Source of the DNA: Plakobranchus ocellatus
Taxonomy: Eukaryota; Mollusca; Gastropoda; Plakobranchidae
NCBI GenBank assembly: GCA_019648995.1
Contig: BLXT01008342.1
Location: forward strand, 643,925-688,878
DNA length: 44,954 bases
Direction of reading: 5' to 3'
Positions 38,546 to 44,954 of the stretch are shown here, piece after piece (position 1 is the stretch's first letter; the number at the start of each line of letters is the position of its first letter). The notes under the pieces were generated by a model, which saw only the letters and a list, made by a program, of their open reading frames with translations, made no database searches and was not told where the DNA came from. Made by a program: the position numbers and the translations under genes.

Positions 38546-41500
38546 ATTAACCCTCTTTACTTTTTCCTTTAAAAAAAAAATCAAATATTCTTGCAGCTGC
38601 TTTGGAATGACTGTTCACTACTATGCCAGGCCTGCACATTTCCAAGAAAAGTTTGTCTTTATCTTGTTTTAATCTAGATCTAGATTCAATTCTAGGCATT
38701 GAGCTATACAGTTGAGGTTTATCACAATCCTTAACTAAAGTTAAGCAGACAGTAAACTAATGTTGAGGAAATATGTTTTTGACGAATGAAGTCTCAAGGT
38801 TTGAAAAAGTGTCACCACTAATAAGATAATGCAGATGCACTGTATACCTGAAGTTTTCTCTTATAAGATAATGTTCAACAATGCTCCTACCATGTATGAA
38901 GGAAATAGAAACAAAATGTGAAGTATTTCCAAAGAGAAGATCTGAACAGAAAAACGGGTATAAAAATAGCCGCTCTGCTGCACCTCTTATCATCCTAGAC
39001 ACAAATTTTCTTAAGACATTTTGGGTAATGACTTAAAATATTGATGCAAAGGACAAAGAAAAGAAATGAACATATGAAGAAAATACTTTTCAGGACCATC
39101 TCAACACCAAGGTTTTCTTTTTCTACAAAACAACTACACAAATTTTTTGAACACTTTACACCTCAGAACCACATGCAAAGGACATACTGAACTTGTCTTT
39201 GAAAAAAAGAGATGGACAAATCAATTTACAAATTTAGAATGCCTGTTAAAAAAAAACCACACACACAATTTCAGTTTCATTCACTTTTCACTATTTTCCA
39301 AATTAATTGAGAGTATCTTAGAGATTAAAATATCTCTTCAAAAATGATCACAACAAACAAAACAGGGAGTTCATATGCACTTTTCATCACACTCACCTTC
39401 TAAAGTAAAAATGGTGATGCTAGGACTGGGAGCGCTTGTACCATTTTCATTGATAGAAAAAACATTTATTGTGTATTCCGTAGCTGGCCTGAGATCTTGA
39501 ACAATGAAAACTGTTTTTTGAGTGCTCCTCTGAAAAAAAAAAAGACTCATATACACAGAATTTCAAAAGAACTTTCAAATTTCATTACAGAAATAAAAAA
39601 AAATAAGTAAAAGCTTTGAGATTTATTTAGAAAAAACTGAGTCAGAAGATTAAAAGTAAAGACAAAACAAAATATTGCCCTTGAAGAAAATAGTTTCTTA
39701 AAAGATTATATCACAAATTTTCATCTGAAGTCAAATTGGCTAAAAATGAAAAACAAAGAAAAACCACATTTGAAAAATAAATACAAATTTTAGTAACATG
39801 CATTGCATTCTTTTTTAATACATCTTTTTCATGGGCAGAATTAATTATAAACTATACTTTGGTGACAATAATACTCTATTGTGTCAATTTGGAGAGAAGA
39901 AAATGTCTGGAAAACGAAAAATATTACTTTACCATTCTCACTTCATCTGCAGATCCACCCACAGGAGTGACTGACACATTATAAAAGTCAACAATACTCC
40001 CTGATGGAGGGTGAGACCATGCAAGACTTATGGTGAGTGCGGTCACATTTGTAACTTTCACATTTGGATATCTGGGTAGTCTCACTGCAGAAGATAAATT
40101 TAGGCTCATTCTATGTTACAATATAAAGTTACAATGGATGAAGAGCAAAACTAAAACAAAGAATCGCAATAGCTGAAGAAAAACTGATAGACTGATGTTT
40201 TATTCTTCACTAACATTAAATAGTTTGAGTTCTTAGGGACTATGTCAATTACTTACTTAATGTGCTTTGTCCAGTTTCTGGACAGAGAAACGAGGGCCAA
40301 AGCTTAATCACTCATATGTCTCACTCAAAGAATAAACGAATCAATTGAAATAAAATGGTCATGACAAAAACAACTAACTGAACTTAGACTTAAAAGTTCT
40401 TGAAAATTAGCTAAAAAAATACCTTGTTCTTCAAAGTTAAAAAAGAGGCAAAAAGAAAACTTGAACGTTATGCGTGGATTAAGAATAAGATAATTAATCT
40501 GAACTATTTTGAGTTCTCACACTAATCAACAAAATATTCAATTTTAATCTTTCCTATTAAGAAGCACTATCATTGATAGCAAGACCAACAAATAGTAAAC
40601 ACAAATTAAAATATCTGAGGTATCTCTTAACTAAATTTGAAAAAAAAAAACAAGCAAAAATAAAACGAAACAGAAGAAATAGAGACAATTTACAAGAAAA
40701 GTGTAACCTTTCATGAACTTTTTGGCTTTGAAGATTTTCTTACCTAATCCTTCATTATAACACAGCACAGCCTTGGAAGTCTCTGGTACACACACTGGGA
40801 CATATTTGGCATCTAGAGGACCTGGCTTGGTATGTACACACAGATCTTCACATGCTTCATTAATGTTACGCCGCTGACAGCACTCACGGTGATCACGCCC
40901 ATCTGAATGAAAGCATAGTTAAAATTAGATTTGCTATTGTTTTGTTGTATTGAAAGGAGGTGCAGAATCTATCACAGAATTAACACTTATACTGAATTCT
41001 TTTGGATATGGTAGTGTCAACATCAATATCTAGTCTTTTGTCTCCGTTTTTATTAAAACTAAAAATTTAACAAGTGTTGAAACTTCTAGGACCATTTCTT
41101 TTTTTCTTCAAAAGTCCTAGGAGGATGACAGCCAAAAAAAAAAAAAAACAGAGATTGAAGGATGGGCAGATGGCAACAACAAATATGTAACAGTCCCACA
41201 AAATGAGTCGCTGTTTTGCATGAATGACTTTAAATGAAAACCATAAACTAGAGGGGTGAAAACTACTTGCGTCTGTATATAAAGAACTTTCTATAGACGT
41301 GTTATAAACTTTCTGTAGGGAATTTTTACTTCTTTTACTTTAATACTTTGAATTGAACTCGATGATACAGACCTGCAACTTGACTCATTTTATGAGACTG
41401 CATTAAAAAAAGGCCATTTGAGAAGGAATACTTGCATGTATCAAGCATGTATAAAAATATATATAAAGCAAGACTAAAACTATAAACTTTTCAAGAATAT

Positions 41501-43217
41501 GAAAAAATGGTCTAATAAGCAGATAAATAAGAATAACGCACATGTTAGGAAAAGAATCAAAAAGGAAAATTGGGAATAAGGAAGTAGATATTTGGAAAAT
41601 AGATAAGATAAGGATTAAAAAAAAAAAGAAACAGTATTTATAAAAAGAATAAATCCACATGTTTAATTGTACTTCTCACCTGAAGCACAGGCTAAAACAG
41701 AACCAATGCTTGAGTAACAGTCAGCTAGATGTTCAGAATAGTAGTCAGTCATGTTAGCTCTGTACACACAACCTATTGCACAAACCAAAGGCATGCCAGA
41801 CTTGACACAACAGTCTGGGAAGCAAAATGAATTGGAAAAAAAGAAAAGAAAATTTAAGAAACCATATAAATTACATTCACAGTTTTTTTTTGTTTTTTTT
41901 TAACAATTATTTCTCTCCAGGACCAAAAGTTTTCTTTTAAGATGAAAATAGAAAAAGCACATTGCCAAATGGATCTTGAATACTAAATTGTTTGAATCTT
42001 CAACAAACTTTCAGAGCCTCAAACTAAAACAAAAAAAATTTCACATAATGTATTCTTTTTGATTAGCAGGTATGCTATTTTGGAAACTATACAAAGAAAT
42101 AGATATTTTGTGCAAACAAATGTAGGTAAAAATGTAATTGTTTAAGATCTTGTGAACACTGCAGATGCATATTTCGTAATTATGTCTCATGACTAACTGG
42201 AAATGAAGCTAGAAGAGTTACTTACCCGTGAGATTATAAGGATCTCGTTGTGTGGGTATTTCCACAGGCTGCTCATACTCATCTGATATTAATGATGAAA
42301 AAACAGAAAGGTAATAAAGCTAATTGAGGTAAAAAATTCCTGCATATAATAAGCATTCAATTTGACTAACAAAATTACTTTGATGCCTTCAACATTTTGT
42401 TAATTTTTTCCAAAATTTAATCAGTGGATTTTTTCCCCTCATTGGTTTTCATGTTTTCTAGAAATGCTTTCACAGGTTGCTGTCTATGTTTAATCTATGC
42501 TGGTTTTCTAGATTAATTCGCAGTCGCCTTTCTTCATTAACAAGCACTGATGACTGCAGTTTGTAAACGTTTCCTATTAAATTGAAATATATAAAAAAAT
42601 TTAGCCTTTTATATTTATCAGCTATGCATTTTACCTCAATGAGATAAAAGGCACTTATACTGAAGACCTTAAAAAATTTATTTCTTATATCTGTTGCATT
42701 TAAAAAGACTATGTCCTCTCCAACAGGATTTGATCTCTCCTCTATTACATGATTGAAGAATGAATTCAATATGATGGGACGGATTACACAGTAACACCTT
42801 GCAATAAGAGACCTAAGGATCAAAATCACTATTTTCATCACATTTGCATCAACAGATAAGAGCTTTATGAAGAAGTTTGTTTTAAAAATTTTAATTCCAA
42901 CTCCAAGTATTTTTCAACTTACACATTTTTAAAATGGACTATCAGTCATTTACTTCACAAAGATAAGATATCTATCTATAATTCATTTAAGTTTTTGATG
43001 CTCTGTTCAAGCGATTGGGCCTTGAGCTCTCTCTATCTCCAAGATGTACAATCTTTGGGAATAAAGTATGATGCCCACCTGTATGAGTTAAGAAAGAAAC
43101 TGTCTCTGAAGGAAGACTACCATGATCAGCGGTCTCTGTCGTAACTCTCACCCAGTACATTGTATTTTCAGCCAGCTGTGTCATCTCAAAAGTGAATTCA
43201 GATGGCCCTAAATTTTG
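13471..43217 (-). CDS. Ig/DB-module/FN3 transmembrane receptor-like protein (5' partial, 25 exons seen)
   Basis: Joined from 25 exons in one frame with GT-AG introns throughout: 1,130 residues and a stop. Predicted order: FN3 C-half (1-46); linker, two DB modules (66-163), FN3 (164-258); linker, two DB modules (283-375), FN3 (376-473); Ig (474-562); Ig (563-662); linker, two DB modules (681-781), FN3 (782-881); FN3 (882-971); stalk; membrane helix (about 990-1013); tail to 1130 with NPxY motifs at 1031-1034 and 1100-1103. Each DB module has six cysteines spaced CC-x7/8-C-x3-C then C-x9/11-C. The mix matches invertebrate 'Ig-like and fibronectin type-III domain-containing' (IGDB) proteins, thought to be cell-surface proteins whose ligands and function are unknown to me. 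The signal peptide and N-terminus lie upstream of the window. The largest intron contains an assembly gap, so a small exon could be missing there. Confidence 0.85.
14449..14832 (-). other. Unrecognised 127-codon open frame in intron
   Basis: An open frame in the intron before exon y, rich in F, K and S. No domain, signal or repeat pattern is recognised and the base composition is that of the intron. Most likely chance or decayed repeat sequence. Confidence 0.15.
15652..15714. repeat. AGATCT/TCTAGA simple repeat
   Basis: Degenerate repeats of the word TCTAGATC, for example TCTAGATCTAGATCTAG. The same word recurs at about 32506-32600, 38673-38691 and 44098-44132. Confidence 0.7.
15766..15870 (-). 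pseudogene. Short acidic frame, possible transposase N-terminus
   Basis: ATG at 15870-15868 in the context GCGCAATGT, 34 codons, stop TAG. It begins MFDTFEFAEDSVFEPYEQ and is acidic like the first residues of many piggyBac-type transposases. Too short to identify firmly; the assignment rests on its place about 300 bp inside the element end. Confidence 0.3.
16313..16391 (-). CDS. Receptor exon x: cytoplasmic tail, first part
   Basis: Twenty-seven codons starting KSRQIPPK, basic just after the membrane. Contains FENPRYG, an F-x-N-P-x-Y motif of the kind bound by PTB-domain adaptors or used for clathrin endocytosis. Phase 2 in, phase 0 out; acceptor TTCAG, donor GTAAGA. Confidence 0.85.
16899..16995 (-). 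CDS. Receptor exon w: transmembrane helix
   Basis: DFDGEKV leads into about 24 hydrophobic residues (ALGLGITVAVIAFIA, then IILLVLFFIF) and ends at a lysine, a single-pass membrane helix with a stop-transfer charge. Acceptor preceded by a T run; donor GTAAGC. Ends in phase 2, the first departure from the phase 1 pattern. Confidence 0.85.
17583..18510 (-). mobile_element. 5'-truncated non-LTR retrotransposon (LINE) remnant
   Basis: The - strand encodes the C-terminal part of a LINE reverse transcriptase: FKPIKRGVKQGR and MSPYLFSLY, then NNLRYADDTVLIAES with the catalytic YADD, and KYLDYLISSYGRCTSEV. An in-frame stop follows VVLYSS near 17956, and the remaining C-terminal region (MWFIRRMMRISW, LQFVGHICRHKGLE, NMIANVCSRQGT) needs frameshifts. 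It ends in a short TGATGATGATGA run, typical of LINE 3' tails. Dead copy in the intron between exons v and w. Confidence 0.85.
18511..18800 (-). repeat. Repeat abutting LINE, with A-tail on - strand
   Basis: A more GC-rich block than the surrounding intron, with long clean words. A T run at 18513-18523 on the + strand reads as an A-tail on the - strand and separates it from the LINE. It may be a SINE or another retroposed segment; no tRNA-like promoter boxes were recognised. Confidence 0.45.
18847..18879 (-). CDS. Receptor exon v: juxtamembrane micro-exon
   Basis: Eleven codons, ADPSAEKQEDD, forming an acidic stalk before the membrane helix. Acceptor TTTTCAG, donor GTTAGT; phase 1 at both ends, so skipping it keeps the frame. 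It was found by phase and splice signals, not by similarity. Confidence 0.62.
20355..20484 (-). CDS. Receptor exon u: membrane-proximal FN3, C-terminal half
   Basis: Residues 929-971. YTLTDLKPKTSYKAYVEGIG is the FN3 E-F segment. Acceptor TCCCCAG, donor GTAAGA; phase 0 in, phase 1 out. The intron before it carries the pogo-like element. Confidence 0.86.
20697..21375. mobile_element. pogo/Tigger-like MITE (679 bp)
   Basis: The left end (20697-20720) reads CAGTACACCTCGG then ACTCAACGAAC. The right end, inverted (21352-21375), reads CAGTCCATCTCGG then GTTCAACGAAC. Twenty of 24 bases pair. TA precedes the left end; the base pair after the right end is AG, so one copy of a TA target site would have mutated. 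CAG-starting ends of this kind suit pogo/Tigger elements. No transposase remains. Lies between exons t and u. Confidence 0.65.
21634..21773 (-). CDS. Receptor exon t: membrane-proximal FN3, N-terminal half
   Basis: Residues 882-928. NRPTGMTASTVPGTTDINL then RWNMARLTYYYSFSVYY: the FN3 B and C strands with tryptophan. Not preceded by DB modules, so this FN3 stands outside the three cassettes. Donor GTTTGT; phase 1 in, 0 out. Confidence 0.85.
23283..23418 (-). CDS. Receptor exon s: FN3 C-terminal half (cassette 3)
   Basis: Residues 837-881. LMGLMPMTLYRVWMTAGNKFG is the FN3 E-F segment, with methionines where other copies have P-x-T. Acceptor AACCAG, donor GTATGT; phase 0 in, phase 1 out. Confidence 0.84.
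23808..23971 (-). CDS. Receptor exon r: FN3 N-terminal half (cassette 3)
   Basis: Residues 782-836, exactly the same length (164 nt) as exon j. Opens GQIPFSPMNVSL; GLTLSWTQP is the FN3 B strand. The acceptor AACCAG at 23972-23973 was chosen over an upstream AG because only it keeps the frame. Donor GTATGT. Confidence 0.85.
25185..25349 (-). CDS. Receptor exon q: DB module 6
   Basis: Fifty-five codons opening DGRDHTKCC, then CQAMC and CLGDWQPIVSC. Six cysteines. Acceptor CTGTAAG, donor GTAGGT; phase 1 at both ends. Same DGxDH opening as exons d and i. Confidence 0.85.
25749..25769 (+). repeat. Poly-C/poly-T low-complexity tract
   Basis: A C run broken by two Ts, followed by a T run. Intronic and without other features. 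Confidence 0.7.
26154..26291 (-). CDS. Receptor exon p: DB module 5
   Basis: Forty-six codons: ECCAKKGVTPLCQELC, later TCLGFFDTFISC. Six cysteines in DB spacing. Acceptor TTCTAG, donor GTAAAT; phase 1 at both ends. It follows the intron that contains the N gap and the dead mariner. Confidence 0.84.
26918..26954. other. Assembly gap (11 N) bounded by poly-C
   Basis: Ns occupy 26929-26939, with C runs on both sides. The true length of missing sequence is unknown. It lies in the intron between exons o and p. Confidence 0.95.
27140..28100 (-). pseudogene. Degenerate mariner-family transposase
   Basis: Read on the - strand in pieces: about 27880-27950 gives AFLHQIVSGDKSWVYHCD, the block around the first catalytic aspartate. 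About 27370-27440 gives NVIMPHGNACTP, matching the HDNA block with the second aspartate changed to glycine, and then LPHPA. About 27150-27210 gives QKLVLGWQLCVDCKENYVE, the mariner C-terminus. Stops and frameshifts lie between the blocks, so it cannot make a transposase. No terminal repeats were identified; the nearby gap may hide one. Confidence 0.75.
28572..28595 (+). repeat. Poly-A tract
   Basis: About 24 consecutive A residues, possibly the tail of an old retroposed copy or simple slippage. Confidence 0.7.
29353..29406 (-). CDS. Receptor exon o: linker (cassette 3)
   Basis: Eighteen codons (residues 663-680), NPANENNITTAPAVSNPP, rich in N, P and T, with an N-I-T site. Acceptor TTAACAG, donor GTAAAT; phase 1 at both ends. 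Position and phase match the other two linker exons. Confidence 0.68.
29894..30094 (-). CDS. Receptor exon n: Ig domain 2, C-terminal half
   Basis: Sixty-seven codons (residues 596-662). FAWIKDGRKL is the C strand with the core tryptophan; SDYGEYSISVSNKFGS is the F-G hairpin. The F-strand cysteine is a serine, so the usual disulfide cannot form; a cysteine comes later in QCHVNL. Donor GTGAGT; phase 1 at both ends. Confidence 0.86.
31009..31107 (-). CDS. Receptor exon m: Ig domain 2, N-terminal half
   Basis: Thirty-three codons (residues 563-595): AKPIFDQLKI, then VACWFRGFPDS, the B strand with its cysteine. Splits an Ig domain with the next exon; phase 1 at both ends. Acceptor ACTCAG, donor GTGCAT, which is a weak match to consensus. 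Confidence 0.8.
32135..32161 (+). repeat. (AG)n microsatellite, tract 1
   Basis: Short GA-rich run with one interruption. Confidence 0.8.
32245..32296 (+). repeat. (AG)n microsatellite, tract 2
   Basis: Nearly pure AG repeat, slightly broken at its right end. Confidence 0.9.
32414..32507 (+). repeat. (AG)n microsatellite, tract 3
   Basis: About 94 bp of AG repeat with a single ACG interruption near 32471. The longest simple repeat in the window. Confidence 0.93.
33082..33135 (+). repeat. Poly-C, poly-A and (AAT)n composite
   Basis: A C run, then about 16 A, then about nine copies of AAT. Confidence 0.9.
34037..34303 (-). CDS. Receptor exon l: Ig domain 1
   Basis: One exon of 89 codons (residues 474-562) encodes a whole Ig-like domain: B-strand cysteine in AMLVCSIAGFP, then DSLTDEGLYTCEVTD with the usual D-x-G-x-Y-x-C. 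The core tryptophan is replaced by phenylalanine (VKFIFKN). Phase 1 at both ends; acceptor AAACAG, donor GTTAGA. Confidence 0.87.
34922..35051 (-). CDS. Receptor exon k: FN3 C-terminal half (cassette 2)
   Basis: Residues 431-473. DYTFMVVAHNSYGSGPPS is the FN3 F strand and F-G turn. Acceptor TGCCAG, donor GTAATG; phase 0 in, phase 1 out. Confidence 0.86.
35754..35917 (-). CDS. Receptor exon j: FN3 N-terminal half (cassette 2)
   Basis: Residues 376-430. Opens GLIPGAPLGFSV and continues LNISLSWNAPDYC, the FN3 B strand with its tryptophan, then YYTVYYWNET. A CAQDC pair is unusual for FN3 and might form a local disulfide. Phase 1 in, phase 0 out. Confidence 0.86.
36558..36716 (-). CDS. Receptor exon i: DB module 4
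   Basis: Fifty-three codons, the same length as exon d, opening DGEDHRFCC and carrying VCVPIC, TC and SC. The last cysteine pair is eleven residues apart instead of nine. Acceptor TTACCAG, donor GTATGA; phase 1 at both ends. Confidence 0.84.
37281..37400 (-). CDS. Receptor exon h: DB module 3
   Basis: Forty codons: DCCENTVSKACRDIC then NACFSESTAMLAC, six cysteines. Slightly shorter than its counterparts (seven residues between CC and the next C). Donor GTAATA; phase 1 at both ends. Confidence 0.83.
37863..37934 (-). CDS. Receptor exon g: linker (cassette 2)
   Basis: Twenty-four codons (residues 259-282), acidic at the start (DVTDKSPVDISDGP) with an N-I-T site at the end. Acceptor TTTCCAG, donor GTAAAT; phase 1 at both ends. 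Short and low in information, but borders, phase and position fit. Confidence 0.7.
38514..38546 (+). repeat. (TA)n followed by poly-T
   Basis: About eight TA repeats run straight into a long T tract. Intronic, between exons f and g. Confidence 0.85.
39397..39529 (-). CDS. Receptor exon f: FN3 C-terminal half (cassette 1)
   Basis: Residues 215-258. DLRPATEYTINVFSINENG is a textbook FN3 E-F strand segment with the conserved tyrosine. Phase 0 in, phase 1 out; acceptor preceded by a long T run, donor GTGAGT. Confidence 0.87.
39933..40084 (-). CDS. Receptor exon e: FN3 N-terminal half (cassette 1)
   Basis: Residues 164-214. Contains VTNVTALTISLAWSHPPSG, the B-strand and tryptophan region of FN3, and DFYNVSV of the C strand. 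Two N-x-T/S sites are present (NVT, NVS). Phase 1 in, phase 0 out; donor GTAAAG. Confidence 0.85.
40744..40902 (-). CDS. Receptor exon d: DB module 2
   Basis: Fifty-three codons opening DGRDHRECC, then CEDLC and the closing VCVPETSKAVLC. Six cysteines in DB spacing. Donor GTAAGA; phase 1 at both ends. The DGxDH opening is shared by the second DB module of all three cassettes. Confidence 0.85.
41680..41814 (-). CDS. Receptor exon c: DB module 1
   Basis: Forty-five codons with six cysteines: CC, eight residues, CAIGC, then C and C nine residues apart. This matches the DB module pattern, a small disulfide-rich extracellular domain. Donor GTGAGA; phase 1 at both ends. Confidence 0.82.
42226..42282 (-). 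CDS. Receptor exon b: linker (cassette 1)
   Basis: Nineteen codons (residues 47-65), acidic and proline-containing (DEYEQPVEIPTQ, then DPYNLT). Acceptor ATATCAG, donor GTAAGT; phase 1 at both ends. It holds the same place before the first DB module as the two later linker exons. Confidence 0.7.
42470..42841 (-). other. Unrecognised 123-codon open frame in intron
   Basis: Lies between exons a and b on the same strand as the receptor. It includes VIEERSNPVGEDIVFLNATD and NEERRLRINLENQH, more protein-like in composition than most intronic frames. No domain was recognised. It could be a transposon scrap or chance; no splice sites linking it to the receptor frame are evident. Confidence 0.2.
43079..43217 (-). 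CDS. Receptor exon a: C-terminal half of FN3
   Basis: Residues 1-46 of the visible protein. AG before 43217, donor GTGGGC after 43079. The motif LAENTMYWVRVTTET and a following G-S-L-P-S turn are the E to G strand part of an FN3 fold. Starts in phase 0 and ends in phase 1, like every FN3 second half here, so the matching first-half exon must lie upstream, beyond the window. Confidence 0.8.
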
Positions 43218-43508
43218 CTTCAGAGGAGACAAAAAAAAATAATTGCTATAGCTTTGGATATTTTGAATTGCTCTAAATCACCAAATATTGAAAAGGATGT
43301 TTATATATAACTGACTCATGCATTTGCAATGGATTAAAAAGGGAAAAAAAAATATTATTAGTAAGAATATCAACAAGCATAATGATGATAAATCATTATA
43401 GCAACACTGGTTAAAAATCAAGATAATTGTGATGATAAAAAAATTCAAAATTATTGTAAAGATGACGATAATGATGCTTAACTCTCAAAGGCACCAACAC
43501 AGAGATTT

Positions 43509-43524
43509 CGATCACCGGTGATCG
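43509..43524. repeat. Perfect 16 bp palindrome
   Basis: CGATCACCGGTGATCG equals its own reverse complement. It sits about 30 bp inside the left TTAA of the piggyBac-like element, where a subterminal protein-binding site might be expected. Confidence 0.8.
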
Positions 43525-43821
43525 ATGCCACGCCCACATTCTCTGCGGCCCGAATGAAGCACTTTTGTAAAAAAAAATTGACTTTTGTATATTTTCTATT
43601 GAAAGATAAGATATATGAAACCTTAAAAGATGTATTTTGATACTATATTCAATACAAATATAATAAACAAGCTAATTAAAAATGCACATTTAGCCCCGAG
43701 GATTGTTTTGCTTCCCTTCTGCCATCTTACATTTTTCTGTATACAGTATTTTGTTACTGCTTATCGATTTTCGTCTACATGTTACAAATTTATACCTTTT
43801 CAACCTCTAACAACATAAAAA

Positions 43822-44361
43822 ATGGCTTCTGAAAACATCAAAGACCATAAAGTTTTGGATTTACTGGATTTGTCTGATTCAGAAGTAGAAGAATGGGATG
43901 TTACTGATGAAGAGGACGATCCTGAACCAAATCACCAGGAGAGAAGGTGTGTAGATATATATGTCTAGGTTTAAATTTTGAAAGAAACTGTGAACTAAAG
44001 ATTCTAGATCTAATTTATATCTCTTAATTATGTGCACAATATATTTAACTGTTTTGTTGTGTTGGAAAATTAGATCTAACGATCAACCATTCACCTTTGC
44101 TAGATCTAGGTCTTGATCTAAATCTAGATCTACAACCAGGAAGTAGAGCAAGACATAAAATTATGTTTTAGATTCATGATTTTGGTGAGATCTAAGGAAA
44201 TGTTGAAATTGATACGGCTAGGAATTCACAATAATATGGCGAGTATGAACCATTCTAATTTTCCCTGATTCTAAATCCTTTTTTTTTCTTTCTGATTCAC
44301 TAGCAATGTACCATGGAACAACAGTCATGTCGCAGACCATGCCCCAGACCTTGATATGTGA
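43822..44361 (+). pseudogene. Two-exon acidic mini-frame within piggyBac-like element
   Basis: ATG at 43822 opens MASENIKDHKVLDLLDLSDS and continues EVEEWDVTDEEDD. An AG/GTGTGT donor after 43946 and a pyrimidine-rich AG before 44304 join cleanly to SNVPWNNSHVADHAPDLDM and a stop at 44359-44361, 60 codons in all. The acidic start resembles piggyBac-type transposases, and the rest of such a protein is absent. The splice join is inferred and unproven. Confidence 0.35.
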
Positions 44362-44954
44362 AGGCTAGCTGATGTGAAGGATAGCCTACAACCCATGTGC
44401 CCAATTTTGAAGCTGTGAGAAAAGCTGATCTCCAACTTTCAGATTTACACACCAGGCAGGACCTGAAAAAGTCACTTACTTCAAGTTTGAACTTGTATTT
44501 ATTTTTTCTTGACGCTTGATTTTTGAAATTTACACTGTCACTTCATGGCCATACAAAACACATCAAATGTGTATTTTTTGCTGTGGTTTGACTTTTTTCT
44601 GTTTCCACAGATATTGGTCTAAGTTAAAATGAATATTTCATGATGTTTTCATCACAACTGAATTTTTTTCCATCTTTGAATTTGTTGATGCATGCAATTT
44701 TTTCGTTTTCGGATTTGATTTTTTCTTGTAATCAAATGCATGTTGTTCTGAAAATACATGAAGTATGAAAAAATTTTACTTGAGAATGAATCTCCATTCA
44801 ATTCTGCACAAAATGATGGGTAATATGACACAATAGCTTATTCCCTTACAAAATAACAGCCTGTTAAAAAACACCATCATCATGCAAAATTGCAATAGCG
44901 TGAAAATAAGGGATTCATTGTGAGTTAATGTATGACAAGAATAAAGATTTTTAC

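Larger units (their letters stand above)
43478..44928 (+). mobile_element. Candidate piggyBac-like element (1.45 kb)
   Basis: TTAA at 43478-43481 is followed by CTCTCAAAGGCACC. At the far side ATTGTGAG precedes TTAA at 44925-44928, so both ends begin TTAACTC when read inward, as in the element at 15117. A perfect 16 bp palindrome, CGATCACCGGTGATCG, lies at 43509-43524. A small acidic frame starts 340 bp inside. End similarity beyond TTAACTC is only partial, so the right border is tentative. Confidence 0.45.

Noticed and set aside
1-44954. tRNA genes, rRNA, CRISPR arrays and bacterial-type promoters
   Set aside because: None was seen: no tRNA B-box in a plausible cloverleaf, no spaced direct-repeat array, and the gene structure is plainly that of an intron-containing animal genome.

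Overview
The window is animal nuclear DNA, most likely from a lophotrochozoan and probably a mollusc. This is inferred from AT-rich sequence, long introns with GT-AG borders, animal-type receptor domains, and fossils of mariner, LINE, pogo-like and piggyBac-like elements. No bacterial-style operon, tRNA, rRNA or CRISPR array was seen. Two protein-coding genes can be supported. They converge on each other, and both run off the window at their 5' ends.

Gene 1 (+ strand, 1118-1981) is the last coding exon of THUMPD1, the THUMP-domain RNA-binding adaptor that the NAT10/Kre33 acetyltransferase uses to make N4-acetylcytidine in tRNA. Its earlier exons lie before base 1.

Gene 2 (- strand, 43217 down to 13471) fills about two thirds of the window. 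It is a large type I membrane protein of the Ig/DB-module/fibronectin type III class (called IGDB proteins in C. elegans). I could join 25 exons in one open frame (3,393 nt, 1,130 residues plus stop) using only GT-AG introns. Order: half FN3; linker-DB-DB-FN3; linker-DB-DB-FN3; Ig; Ig; linker-DB-DB-FN3; FN3; short stalk; one membrane helix; about 117-residue cytoplasmic tail with two NPxY motifs. The linker-DB-DB-FN3 unit occurs three times with the same five-exon layout and the same intron phases, so the gene grew by duplicating a cassette. The N-terminus and signal peptide lie beyond base 44954.

The 11.5 kb between the two genes (about 1982-13470) holds no recognisable gene. It contains three candidate inverted-repeat elements (4550-4797, 5538-6885, 11566-12820). 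Introns of gene 2 carry a piggyBac-like remnant (15117-16170), a 5'-truncated LINE (17583-18510) next to another repeat (18511-18800), a pogo/Tigger-like short element (20697-21375), a dead mariner (about 27140-28100) and a 2.2 kb inverted-repeat element with target duplication (31484-33716). Upstream of the first visible exon lies a second piggyBac-like element (43478-44928) with a small acidic two-exon reading frame. A short N gap (26929-26939) bounded by poly-C interrupts the largest intron.

Family assignments rest on motifs read by eye; no database search was run.
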